From: Tenebrio molitor
Taxonomy: Eukaryota; Arthropoda; Insecta; Coleoptera; Tenebrionidae
DNA length: 64,000 nt
Reading direction: 5' to 3'
Assembly: GCF_963966145.1 (NCBI RefSeq)
Contig: NC_091049.1
Span: forward strand, 11,780,001-11,844,000
Position numbers and translations under genes: made by a program
The notes under the pieces: generated by a model
What the model was told of the DNA's origin: nothing
What the model saw: the letters and a program-made list of their open reading frames with translations, nothing else
Database searches by the model: none
Part shown: piece by piece, positions 1 to 9,746 of the stretch
Position numbering within the stretch: position 1 is the first letter of the stretch
Layout: each line of letters starts with the position of its first letter

Positions 1-69
1 GTCATTCCATTGACATGAATGTAAAGCGGCCCTTACTTATTCGTAACCTCACTTTCTATTACTGTGTTT

Positions 70-293
70 TCAATTTGGTTGTAGGTCGTAAAATTTTATG
101 GTACTTTAAGTTAAAGATCTTCCTAGTTTACCACTAGCAGGTAATATTTTAAGCAGGGTTGTATTGTACATTTTGTATATTTGCATTGTACGGCAAACGG
201 CACGCGCCGCTTCCCAACCTTTTCAAACCCAACCATTGTGCCCGTTAATCGCTCATAATATGCAATAAAATTTTACGACCTACAACCAAATTG
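70..293. repeat. Inverted repeat, 30-bp perfect arms
   Basis: Bases 70-99 are exactly repeated in reverse complement at 264-293 (the arm contains GGTTGTAGGTCGTAAAATT), with about 164 bp between. The layout fits a small MITE or foldback unit. No coding potential or target duplication was recognised, so the class is open. Confidence 0.65.
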
Positions 294-567
294 AGAATAC
301 AATATTACAAGACTTGTCATTTTAATGCTGACTGACGCAAGAAAACGCGCTTCCTCATTTCGTGGAATTTTGGAACAGAGATACTATCTGCACTTTATTG
401 AAATAGGGTATTGGTAGCATGTTCGCAACTATGAATGAAGTATGACATTGACAAATTTTTGGATGTCAACTCCAAAAGTCAATCATAATGACAATAAAGC
501 ATGGACTACATCAAAAATTTTTTAATTGACATGAAAGTGACGGCCAAAATTCCGTGGCCGCAATTGT

Positions 568-757
568 ATACCTAATTTTCTACAGTGTAAAATGCACTTA
601 CATTTTTTGTCAAAGATCAATGTCAATTTTGACAAACAAAATGCCTAATCTAACCGAATACGCGAAAGTGGTTATTCTTTCCAAATTAGAAGAAGGATGG
701 TCGATCCGAAGGGTAGGTATAACATCGCGAAGAGCACCGTGCAAATGTCAATTTTGA
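568..757 (+). pseudogene. Tc1/mariner transposase N-terminal fragment
   Basis: An ATG at 641 opens a short frame (MPNLTEYAKVV... KLEEGWSIRR) that looks like the first helix-turn-helix of a Tc1-type transposase. The same sequence, including about 70 bp upstream of the ATG, recurs on the minus strand at 56862-57045 inside an element with clear TIRs. Compared with that copy, this one lacks about 13 bp after IRRV. The frame is therefore broken inside the helix-turn-helix and stops at 757. Nothing of the catalytic domain follows. It is a 5' scrap of a Tc1-like element. Confidence 0.6.
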
Positions 758-1346
758 AATAATTTTTAACTTGCTGTTGTTTTTATGTTATTATAAATGG
801 GTAACTAGAGATGTCCATTTTTTACAACATGTTCAGAGCTAAAACCAGATAACTTAAGATAGGTACCAACTTATTGCACAAAAAATACTCATTGCTATTT
901 ATGTTGAAATTAAGTAACTAGAGATAGCTAGTTGTTACAGAACTTGCAGAGCTGTATTTATGATTCTAATAATAATAGGGAACTGAAGATGTCCACTCAT
1001 TGCAGGAAATATTTAGACTCGGTTCAGTTATTTACATTCATAATTGCCACCGATTAACGTGTTTCTTAGGCCCGGTTTTTCAGTGCGGATTTAAACTTGA
1101 GATCACCGAAACTGGTTTTACTTTTAATCCCGAATTAAATCCAGTTTAAACTGATGAGTGTTTTTCGGTCCTCTAAACCGGTTTAGCAGAACCGGGTTTT
1201 AGTAAACCCAGTATTTAGTCCGGTTGGCAACTATGGTCGATTCTGCGCAAGTGCAGCTTGTTGAAATGTAAAAATTCAAACTTGACAGCTGTGCTGGACA
1301 GCATTACATACAATGTTAATAAGGAACTGGTTATTAGCAGTCGTTA
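758..1346. other. Noncoding stretch with weak degenerate repeats
   Basis: No gene seen. Three loosely similar segments (near 800, 910 and 987) share a core like TAACTAGAGATGTCC followed by a GCAGAGCT-like word, suggesting an old, diverged tandem repeat. Around 1070-1230 there is a stretch rich in CCGGTTTA-like words, probably an eroded MITE, but no matching ends were found. Confidence 0.3.
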
Positions 1347-1493
1347 GTACATGTCGCAAAACGTAGCTTGATACTTGGGAAATGGATGCGCAGTGAAATT
1401 GTGGGAAGTAGTGGGGATCGGTCTTTCTTGCAAGCCGGATTTCTCCTTCTTTTTGCGCATCTTAAGTATCAAGCTACGTTTTGCGACCTGTAC
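1347..1493. repeat. Short inverted-repeat element (30-bp arms)
   Basis: Arms at 1347-1376 and 1464-1493 match in reverse complement with one mismatch; the shared core is CGCAAAACGTAGCTTGATAC. The 87-bp centre is slightly GC-richer than its surroundings and noncoding. It is MITE-like; the family is unknown. Confidence 0.65.
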
Positions 1494-1544
1494 CTGTAAC
1501 AAAATATATTCCCAACCTCAATTATTAAGCACGTGCACTGTAAT

Positions 1545-2715
1545 ACCAATAACTTATTAAGATACCGGCTTCCTATTAGAAGATGGAAGTTTAATAAACA
1601 AGAACCCATTGGAGGAATTGTTAAAATTAACAGACACGGAAGTCAATGTATGTTACAAACTTTCAAAAAAACATATCGAGAGAAAGTGGACCTCAAAGAC
1701 AAAATGTTCGTTTGGCTGTCCAGTTGTTATAAGAAACTACTGCAAAAGCTATTGGTCATTACAAGCCAGGTGTAGACTCTCTTCTTGCTTTGAATTTAGC
1801 CAGTTTTATTAGCGACATAAACATATGGTTTGATATATTTAACAGTTACGCAATAAGTTATCAAACAAAAATCCTTTCGTAATTAATTTGGGGCCGGTTT
1901 CACCAACGTAAGTTAAATTTAACTACAGATTAAAATATACGAAAACATTGTGACAACAATAGGTAACTAAGGTAACGAAGCATTTTAACCTACAGTTAAC
2001 TTTAACTGGCATTGGTGAAGTCAGATGGCACATTTGGATAAAATTATCAAGTTAACAGAAAATATGAAACCTCTTGGGAAAAAATATTCAAATATTTCAA
2101 AAGGGCATAATTATTATATCAACCAAATCATTAAAATCTCTTTTTAAATTAATGCAAGAACAATTGAACGCTACCCAAATATGCACACACCGGTTAAATC
2201 AAGATTGCTTGGAAAACTTTTTTTTCTAACTAAGAAGTTCATTCGCCGTTAAATGCTCTGTATCGAATTCGTATGATTATTTTTGGTAAAAACCCTGGAA
2301 TTCTTAGTATCCATTTATTCCTCTTCTTCAAATTCTTCCAATGATGGTCGTAACACAGAGACTACCAAACGATGCTTTACATTATATTGCTGGGTACATC
2401 GCAAAAAAATTTAAAGATAAGTATCCCGATCTAAGCAATTACACCCATCAATTGCTTACCGAACATCAACATAATTTACTCTCATGGAGGGTTAATAAAA
2501 CCCACAAATTCGTGGCTTTTAAAAGTTAAAAAAATGAACAAATATTTTCTAAAGTACCATGGACCTGAACTTAAGGAAAAATACGCAGTTACGTAACAGC
2601 TGAATAATTTTATTCATGCGAAAGATTTATTAAACTTAGAACAATCATTAAAATAAATTGTGAAAATATTAAACAAGTGGAAAGAAAAATTACACACAGA
2701 AAAAGAAAAATTGGG
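1545..2715 (+). pseudogene. P1: THAP/P-type transposase, 3' half
   Basis: This is a decayed C-terminal part of a P-element/THAP9-like transposase, closest by eye to the copy at 9747-12551. Matching blocks in order are EELLKLTDTEVNVCYKLSKK, then FISDINIWFDIFNS, then the active-site block LNQDCLENFF, then DALHYIAGYIAKKFKDKYPD and a basic tail to about 2710. In P-type transposases the D and E of NQDCLENFF are catalytic. The THAP finger and the first two catalytic aspartates are missing. There are several frameshifts, and a MITE sits at 1891-2026 between the PF and AHL blocks. The 3' side is cut by the gypsy element at about 2715. Confidence 0.75.
1891..2026. repeat. MITE inside P1
   Basis: The ends form an imperfect inverted repeat: GGTTTCACCAACG on the left pairs with the reverse complement of CATTGGTGAA on the right. 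Pairing continues about 25 bp inward through a GTTAAATTTAACTACAG-like arm. Transposase homology stops at its left edge and resumes at its right edge. The GGCCGGTTTCACCAA-type ends resemble PIF/Harbinger-type MITEs; no clean target duplication was seen. Confidence 0.6.
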
Positions 2716-2898
2716 GCTGTGAGGCACCAGAAGGAATCATATTCCACCCAAGCGTCACACCCGGCAGTTCAGCAGTTCAGTTCGACCAAATCAGTTCCGG
2801 TCTTAGTGAGTCAAGTGCAACCAACAGTGGTGGCCCCGACAAACAGTGCTCCAGTAGTGATTCAGTAGTGTCTTCCAGTGCTTCAGTTGTGAGTCAGT

Positions 2899-3000
2899 GT
2901 ACCCCAGTGCTCCCTAGTGTAGCCAAGTACCCCCAGAAGTGCTCAGTGCTCCCTAGTGTACCCAAGTACCCCCAGCAGTGCTCAGTGCTCCCAAGTGCCC
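2899..3000 (+). repeat. Tandem repeats in the gypsy leader
   Basis: About three units of a roughly 42-bp repeat containing GTGCTCCCTAGTGTA and CAAGTACCCCCAG lie upstream of the gag ATG. They are open in frame but lie before the likely start, so they are probably untranslated leader. Confidence 0.6.
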
Positions 3001-3089
3001 CCAGTAGTGTCAGTCCAGTCTGCCAACGTAGTTACCATTCGCGAGTGTTGTGTGGTGATTACCAACTTCTGACCCCTGGACTGCGCACC

Positions 3090-4310
3090 ATGCCCAACAA
3101 CGGCGAACCCACAGCTCCCGTGCAGACTGAGGCCCCTGCGCTCCGCAACCCTGAGGTAGACCGCGTCACAGTTCGAGTCCCACCATTTTGGAGTAACGAG
3201 CCCGCGCTTTGGTTTTCGCAACTTGAAAGCCAACTAGCACTAGCTAACGTCACGGCCGACATCACCAAGTTCCACTACGTGGTTTCCAACCTTGACTTCC
3301 GGAACCCACAAGTCGTCCACGACATTCTGCAAACACCACCTAGGACCGACAAGTACGAAGCACTCAAGACAGCCTTAATATCCCGCCTGTCGAGCTCTGA
3401 AGAGCAACGCATTCAACAACTTCTCCAACTAGAAGACCTAGGGGACCGCAAACCCTCTGAATTTTTACGGCACCTCCGAAGCCTAGCGACAGTACCAGAG
3501 AACCTTCTGCGATCCCTGTGGACAAATCGCCTACCGCACCAAACTCAGGTGATCTTGACCACACAGACAGACTCCACCCTCGACAAGCTCGCTGAACTAC
3601 CGCACCAAACTCAGGTGATCTTGACCACACAGACAGACTCCACCCTCGACAAGCTCGCTGAACTCGCAGACAAGGTCCACGAGATGTTGCCCACTGCGCC
3701 ACACATTGACGCCACTCAAATAGCAACTACAACCGACCTTAGCAAAGAACTCGTGCAACTACGTAAAGAAGTAGCCGAGCTCAGCAAAGCATGCAACCGC
3801 CAGCAGCGCCGTAACCAATCACCAGCACCACAAGACAAACCAGAAAACACAATCTGCTGGTACCACAACCGCTTCAAGGGGAAAGCGACCAAATCCTTGT
3901 TCCTACCAAGCGGAAAACTAAGTACTGGACCATTCACGGCGGCAATTGGTCCGGTACTCCAGCAACGCCGCCTTTTCGTAGTCGACGTCGCCACAAAAGA
4001 GCGATTCCTGGTGGACACCGGCGCGAGCCGAACTCTGAGTAAACCCGAGAGGAATTATAGTGTTGGAGAGAAAGAGTGCCTCGCCGTCATCTTCGCGATA
4101 GAAAAATTCAGACCCTATGTCGAGGGTATAAAGTGTAAAGTCATTACCAACCACAGCTGCCTGCAGTTCCTGCAAAAAATGAGCAACCCAACTGGACGGT
4201 TAGCCCGCTGGCCTCTCAAACTCCAACAATATCGAATACCGAAAAGGAGCGTATCAGAAGGTACCAGATGCGCTGTCCCGCGCCTTCCCGGAGGAATCGG
4301 AAACCGTTGA
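3090..4310 (+). pseudogene. gag-pol: Gypsy gag fused to protease and RNase H remnants
   Basis: I chose the ATG at 3090 (MPNNGEPTAPV) because the gag core follows at once: VRVPPFWSNEPALWFSQLES, then an FHYVVSNLD block and the RLSSSEEQRIQQLLQLEDLG region, as in insect Ty3/gypsy Gag. Near the end, CWYHNRFKGKA resembles the start of a Gag zinc-knuckle region, but the remaining cysteines are absent. The aspartic protease motif FLVDTGASRT is present. The frame then jumps straight to RNase H (RNYSVGEKECLAVIFAIEKF, then PTGRLARW), so the protease C-terminus and the RT palm are deleted. A 66-bp tandem duplication lies inside Gag. The frame stops at 4310. Confidence 0.8.
3531..3662 (+). repeat. 66-bp in-frame tandem duplication in gag
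   Basis: Bases 3531-3596 are repeated immediately at 3597-3662 with near identity. This duplicates 22 codons (LPHQTQVILTTQTDSTLDK...) without changing the frame. It is a local duplication in this copy or its lineage. Confidence 0.85.
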
Positions 4311-4440
4311 CAAGAGAGAAAGTATCGACATTTGCGTAATTAATATCGACCCCGATAACGTCGACCGAGCATACCGTGAGTTCCGCCCGAAAATCGAATC
4401 TCGCCCCGACGACTACCCTCAATTCCGAGTCCGAGAAAAT

Positions 4441-5665
4441 GTGATCTACAAGTACGCGTCCGCAGCGATTCCTCTCGAAACGAACGTCCGGGAATGGAAG
4501 ATATACATACCAGTAAACCGCCGCAAAGAGGTCCTCCGAGCCTCGCACGATCCACCCACCGCTTCACACTTCGGCTACTTTAAGACACTAGCGCGGGTGA
4601 CAGCCAATTATTATTGGCCTAACATACGAAAGGACGTGGCGAAGTACGTGAAAGCGTGTGAAATGTGTGGAGAACAAAAGCCCGACTTGTGCGGTAAAAT
4701 CGGTCTGATGGGACGAGAAAAGAACGTCCGCTTCCCGTGGCAGATCGTGGCGATAGACATGATGGGACCGTTCCCGAGGTCGAAGAACGGAAATAAGTAC
4801 CTACTGGTCGTGGGCGACTGGTTTACCAAATACACCATGTTACTTCCGATGAAAAAGGCGAGCGCCGTGGCGATAACTCGGTTCTTCGAAGACCAAGTAT
4901 TCTTAACGTTCGGCACCCCGCAGTTCGTGATGTGTGATGACGGGACTTGCAGGCAGGGCCCGAACACAACTCGCAAATAAGTACGAAGTCAAGCCATATG
5001 GTTTACCGCTCGGTACCACCCACAGGTGAACTTCGTGGAGCGCTCCAACAGGACGGTCGGGACCGCAATCAGGAGCTACGTCGACACTCACGACAATTGG
5101 GATGCAGAAATACCAAAAATCCAGCACGCAATCAACACCGCGCGCCACGAAATAACGGGATTTTCGCCGACATTCTTGAATTTCGCCCGCCACGTACCCC
5201 TAAGCGGAAACTACTACGGTAACGTCGAGCCGAATGGCGAGAATATCGAAATAATGCCGGGTGACAGAGACGGGTACGCTGCCGAAATCACCAACCTCAC
5301 TGCCGTTTTCGCAGCGGTAAGGCAAAAATTGCATACCGCTCACATGCGTTACTGAAACGTCTATAACAAGAACAAAAGGGACTTGCAGTTCGAGCCCGGA
5401 CAGAAAGTTTGGCGTCGAAGCAAGACCCTTTCCGATCAATATCGAGGCTATTCCGCCAAACTGGCACCCAAGTACGTGTCCACACGAGTTTCGCCGATAA
5501 TTTACGAACTCCTGAACCCCGACGGTAGCCGCGGAGGTTGATGGCATGTGTCAAAACTTGAAGCCGTACTTCGAACCCGGTGACGAGCGGGATGCTGAGG
5601 ACGGATCCGATTAGAGCGATTCCGACCGAGATTATGAGCCTCAGTCCGACACTGACTCTGAGTAA
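4441..5665 (+). pseudogene. Gypsy integrase, frameshifted
   Basis: The integrase N-terminal HHCC finger is readable (SHDPPTASHFGYFKT, then VKACEMCGEQK). The catalytic core has D1 in VAIDMMGPFPRS and D2 in FVMCDDG. The frame breaks near 4980. The third acidic residue follows in another frame as NFVERSNRTVGTAIRSYV (from about 5026). The C-terminal segment (VYNKNKRDLQFEPGQKVW, then FSAKLAPKYV) continues after a stop near 5355, and an acidic tail ends at a TAA at 5663. At least three lesions make it non-functional. Confidence 0.8.
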
Positions 5666-5759
5666 AAAGCGTACCACCCCTGTCGCGACAACCTCCTTTC
5701 CGAATCGTTCTAAATTTTGCGCCCTTCGGTCACAAAATTTTATTTAAGGGGGGAGGCTG

Positions 5760-7366
5760 TGTAACAAAATCGCCGGTGCAGGAGGCGGAGCGGGTCTTGC
5801 ATATGCCAGAGTACTTTTACACCTTTGTGCGAACACCTGAACACAATAAAAAGTCAAAACAGATCAGTGACGTAACTCTCGACGCTCGGTTCGACGACGA
5901 CACGGTCGCATCTCGGCTCAGCCCTCGAAGGGAGTCGAACCTAAAATTTTCAGTATTAAATTTCTTTCTCGGTACCGGACGTAAGGCACCCGGACAAATA
6001 CCGTTTTACCGTGCCTCAGAATTTCAGTGTGTCGGCCACTACATATCGACAAGTCGTCTCGGCTGCGACTTCTTTTCGTTACCGCTGTCCTGTCTAAATG
6101 TTTTCTACTCAGCCGCGGAAGGCGTCTCCGCCCCGGATGACCCATTGCAAAACTCCCGTTCTTTCCCTGGGACGGGACTCCTTCCTCATCCTCTTCCAGT
6201 CTCGCTTTTCTTCCCGAATCCCGCTTTTCGCCCACGTCGCGCGGGTAAACAAACAACCTAACCTAATTCCGGTCAATCAACTCGGAATCGGATACGGGTC
6301 AGGAAAACGCACCACGTTAAGTTGGCAAAATTGCGCGAACTGAAATCAGCGCGCTTCCGGCCCGTGCCGAGCCAATAGGAGAACACCGCGCGAGTGACGA
6401 AAAGAGGGAAAAACCCTTTAGTTTCCGTCTTCATTTTTCCGTAATGGCCGTGTACTGAGACGCACTTTCCGACCTGCAACCCAGCAAAATCGACGCCATC
6501 TAAGGTAATTATCGCGCGAATCGGCTAGCAGAATCGCAGATAAGGCTGCAGTACCACCGTTTGGGGTGAGAGATCCCGTTCGAGCCACCTCTGCATGCGA
6601 AAGTTTGCTTCACGACCCCGACACAGTCCCGCTCAGCGAGGGCTACGACCGCCACCCCCTCTTGAGGCGCCGTTGCAGGACGGACCCGGATTACCGGAGC
6701 CGCCCGGAGTCCACCTCGTAGTTCGTAGGATTCCCGGAAAGCAGGCCAGAACTGTTTCGTACCCTACCGCTATTTGTATCGTTGTAAAATCGTTGTATAT
6801 CGTACCGTACCGTAACGCGTCGAGGACGGTTCGCCAGCCTGGACTATTTTTCTTGATTGTCGTCGTCTTGTCTTGTCGAGACAATTTGATTACCCGTGTC
6901 CGTGGAGCTGCGACGAATACGCACTCTGACTTACCGTTTGTCGTTTCCGTTTGTTTTGTCGAAGGTAGAGAGAGTCAATCACGGAATTTTGAATCTTGTT
7001 GTAATTGTTAACCTAGTTATAAGCTGTCACTAACCCTAGTTAAGTGTTACCATTGAACTGCTTTGTTTTTTTCGCGCCCAAGTGTGAACAAGGGTACTCT
7101 TGACTGGCCAGTAAAATTTGAGATCACTGTAAACGAGTTGCTCGCCGCTTGATAGGTGCGAGTGGTTGACAGGCAGTCAATATATTGTTGAAAGTTTGTG
7201 TTCGTTTCTTTTTGAGTGGCTTTCAGTAGCACAGAGCCGCAAATCAAGCTACTTGGCGCCCTGTTACGATTTGTACCGGACTCTGTGGAGGAATCCAAGA
7301 GTCTGTCCGAACGACGAGCCGCTACCTAAAAAATACAGCTCCGGTGCTGTGTGTAACTGTGTTACA
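5760..7366 (+). repeat. Gypsy 3' LTR (about 1.6 kb)
   Basis: It starts TGTAAC directly after the polypurine tract and ends GTTACA, giving a perfect 6-bp inverted terminus and the usual TG...CA ends. It is GC-rich and contains no convincing gene; open frames inside it are treated as chance. There is no partner LTR in the window to confirm the ends, and the last 20 bp contain several GTGTAAC-like words, so the exact right edge is uncertain. Confidence 0.6.
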
Positions 7367-7757
7367 CCATAATGTAACAAACTTCTCCCGTGTAAAGAAA
7401 CAGACAAAATAAGACTTTTATTCCAGTAACATTTTTTAATACATATGTGTTATACTTTTCTAGTAATCATTTTTTCAATTTGAGGAACCATTGTTTGAGA
7501 TTCACGGAAATTCTAAATTCTAAAGGCGGCAGCTAAGGCATTTTCCTTTACAAACCTGTATTAGCTTGGTATTAATAATTACGTGTTTACAGACACAAAC
7601 AGTGGCTCTCAAACAGTGGAAATAGAGTTTAGTTCAGCGTAATAAAAAAAGCAAATTGAAAAAAATGTCACTAAGAAAAGTTGTTCATTTAACCTAGCTG
7701 TGCATCTCGGAAAAGTGTGTTACCTTAAACACCAAACACCCGGTATATTGTTTTACA
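7367..7757. other. Mostly noncoding; possible 5' part of element PA
   Basis: AT-rich with no long frame. A short segment at about 7591-7639 lies between TTTACAG and GTAATAA splice-like signals, and the PA coding segment at 7758 also follows TTTTACAG. This may therefore be introns and a small exon of PA's transposase gene. No THAP finger was found for PA. Confidence 0.3.
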
Positions 7758-7882
7758 GCAAGGAGCCTCTGATTCAATGGCAGCAATGGTGCAAATAATG
7801 TTGAAAAGCAAAAAGAGAGAGAAATATTTGCCAAGTCTCAGAGCTTTTGCGATTACATTACATTTCTATAGTCCAAAGGCTT
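7758..7882 (+). pseudogene. PA transposase, segment 1
   Basis: The frame SDSMAAMVQIMLKSKKREKY then LPSLRAFAITLHFYSPKA matches the conserved region just before the P-type catalytic domain. It follows a plausible acceptor (TTTTACAG) at 7751-7758. Homology stops after AGTCCAAAGGCTT (7870-7882), the left copy of a 13-bp duplication, and resumes after the right copy at 16943-16955. Confidence 0.7.
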
Positions 7883-8072
7883 GGTGGTAGAAGGTGTGCA
7901 CTCACCACCCGAGATCACGCCGCGGCAGGAGGTCGTAGCAGATTTTATGGGCAAATCGGGCGGTTCAGAAGGTTTATCTGTTCCGCTCATCGGATGATGT
8001 CCCCGAAAGATGGACAGGGGCGGATGGCCCTCGGGTCACCGGCTTTTGAACTAGGGGAGCAGACAGCTCCCC
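7883..8072. mobile_element. GC-rich retroposon-like insert, left part
   Basis: This is the left portion of an unclassified insert of about 805 bp. It begins right after the 13-bp duplication in PA and is interrupted at 8072 by element PB. It contains a block GTCCCCGAAAGATGGAC ... GGGGAGCAGACAGCTCCCC that recurs, diverged, in the right part at 16431-16498, so the insert has internal repetition. No coding frame is convincing. Confidence 0.55.
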
Positions 8073-8301
8073 CACAGATCACTCACTATAGATGTGTAAG
8101 TCAAATGGCGTTAAACCAAATCATGTTTTAATTTCTCCCACAACCGTCAGATGGCGTCAATGCTGGTATTTTCCGTCCTGTCGGTACCGCAGTTCAGACT
8201 CGTGTTCATCTCGTATTCGTGTTCGTGACTTCGTGTGCTCGTGTGGTTACCATATAGTGAGAAGAAACTGAACAAGTTTTCCTTTGTTATAAATTGCAAC
8301 G

Positions 8302-9553
8302 ATGGATAATTCGCAATTAATTAAATACAAAAACAAGTGTTGTGTCCCTGGTTGTTCAGGTTTCCAAAGGACGAGGAATTATTCAAGAAGTGGGTTGAAA
8401 GCATTCAGCAACCATGCCTGAGAAACCTAAATCAGGGGCAAATATACAAATCGTATTTCGTATGTGACCGACACTTCATGCAAGAATATCTGGTGCCAGG
8501 AACAAAAAGAGGACTTCGCAAAGATGCTGTCCCTACAATGTACATGTCAAGTAAATTGTTTAAAGATGTGACCGATGTGTGTTTAATTATACCTATTTAA
8601 ACAGTGGTTTCGGGAAAAGAGCATGTTCCGGTTGGACAACTAATCGAAACATGTACTGAAAAATGCCCCAATATTTCACAAGAAATAGAAGATAAGCCAT
8701 CTTCCATCTGCAATGGGGTTGAAAATGTAGAGTGTGAAGAATCGTTATCTCATAACACAGAAGAGGCCACGTTCTCAGGAAATAGCGAAGTTTTTGTAAC
8801 AAGTGAGTTATTAAATAAGTTCTCGTATCCCACCTCCACCCGGCGGCACGGCAATTTTGCCGGAGTACATACACTATTACGGATAATACTATCAAGTAAT
8901 AGTGCAGTTATTAAGTTGTTATTAAGTTAACATTTAACAATAATTTTTACTAGGAAAGAAAAGAGGTATCCTACAATCAATCAATGTCACTCGGGTTACA
9001 CATTTAACTCCTAAATGTAAAAAAAATGTATAGAAAGATTGGAGAATGGGGTCGTAAGACTGCAAGGATGCATCACAAGATCAAGAGTCTTCAAGTAAGA
9101 TTATCAAGTGCAGAAAAAGTGGCAAATTGTCCCAGATTTTCTAAGTTAATGGAATATGTAAATGACACCACCTACACATTTATCATGTCACAAATAAAAA
9201 ATCAGAATCTGCAACCAAGAGCAAGAAGATTTACTATAGATGAAAAAATACTCTCCCTGAGTTTATTAAAAGCGAGTGGCAAAGGGTATGGACTGCTCTC
9301 CACAATATTTAGCTTGCCCTCTCGAAGAACTTTGACAAATTTATTAAAGAAAATACAGTTTCGCCCAGGAATAAATGAACAGATAGTCAGGAGTTTAAAA
9401 CTCACAGTTTCTAAATTAAAACATCCCAGTGACAAACCATGTGCAATAGTGTTCGATGAATTGGCTTTGAGCCCATTACTGTCGTACAATAAATCCGTTG
9501 ACTGTGTGGATGGGCTAGAGGATTTAGGAAACCGCCGAACGCCCCATATAGCT
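8302..9553 (+). pseudogene. PB THAP-domain transposase, 5' part
   Basis: The ATG at 8302 starts MDNSQLIKYKNKCCVPGC, the first cysteines of a C2CH THAP zinc finger. A frameshift near 8358 shifts the rest to another frame (FRFPKDEELFKKWVES, then VCDRHF, then AVPTM), giving C..C...C-x2-H and the AVPT box. A linker region follows (to about 8930), then a coiled-coil segment (KIGEWGRKTARMHHKIKSLQ), the conserved ASGKGYGLLSTIFSLPSRRT block, and the first catalytic aspartate in IVFDELALSP. Homology stops at HIAGYA, exactly where PC is inserted. Confidence 0.75.
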
Positions 9554-9643
9554 GGCTATGCCCAAGGATTGTATAAGAACATAGGATAGCCGAATCCCTA
9601 TACTTGCAATGTTGTCCGCGTCGAGCCGCGTCCCCACTCTCGC

Positions 9644-9662
9644 GTGACGTCAGCGACGGACC
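9644..9662. promoter_or_regulatory. PC left subterminal repeat with TGACGTCA
   Basis: GTGACGTCAGCGACGGACC here matches the reverse complement of 13913-13931 with one mismatch. In Drosophila P elements, paired subterminal repeats are internal sites that assist transposition. The palindrome TGACGTCA also equals a CRE/ATF-type site. It lies about 85 bp upstream of the ATG, so a promoter role is possible but inferred. Confidence 0.5.
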
Positions 9663-9746
9663 CGCGACCAGTTCGCTCTTTCATCCGCTTATGCACCGTA
9701 AACGGTTGAGATTTTTAAATTTAAATTTAATCACTTACTGACAAAA

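Larger units (their letters stand above)
2716..7366 (+). mobile_element. Gypsy (Ty3)-type retroelement, 5' LTR missing, RT deleted
   Basis: Gag, protease, RNase H, integrase and a 3' LTR follow in gypsy order. No 5' LTR or primer-binding site is present: the P1 tail runs directly into the leader at about 2716. Nearly all of reverse transcriptase is lost in a deletion near 4040. The element is noticeably GC-richer than the AT-rich flanks. A polypurine tract (AAGGGGGGAGG, 5746-5756) precedes the 3' LTR. It is a defective copy that cannot move by its own proteins. Confidence 0.8.

Noticed and set aside
2982..4018. Overlapping minus-strand frames opposite gag
   Set aside because: Shadow frames of the GC-rich gag gene; no protein motif.
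5776..7011. Open frames inside the gypsy LTR region
   Set aside because: They lie between LTR termini, have no family resemblance and follow from the low stop density of GC-rich DNA.
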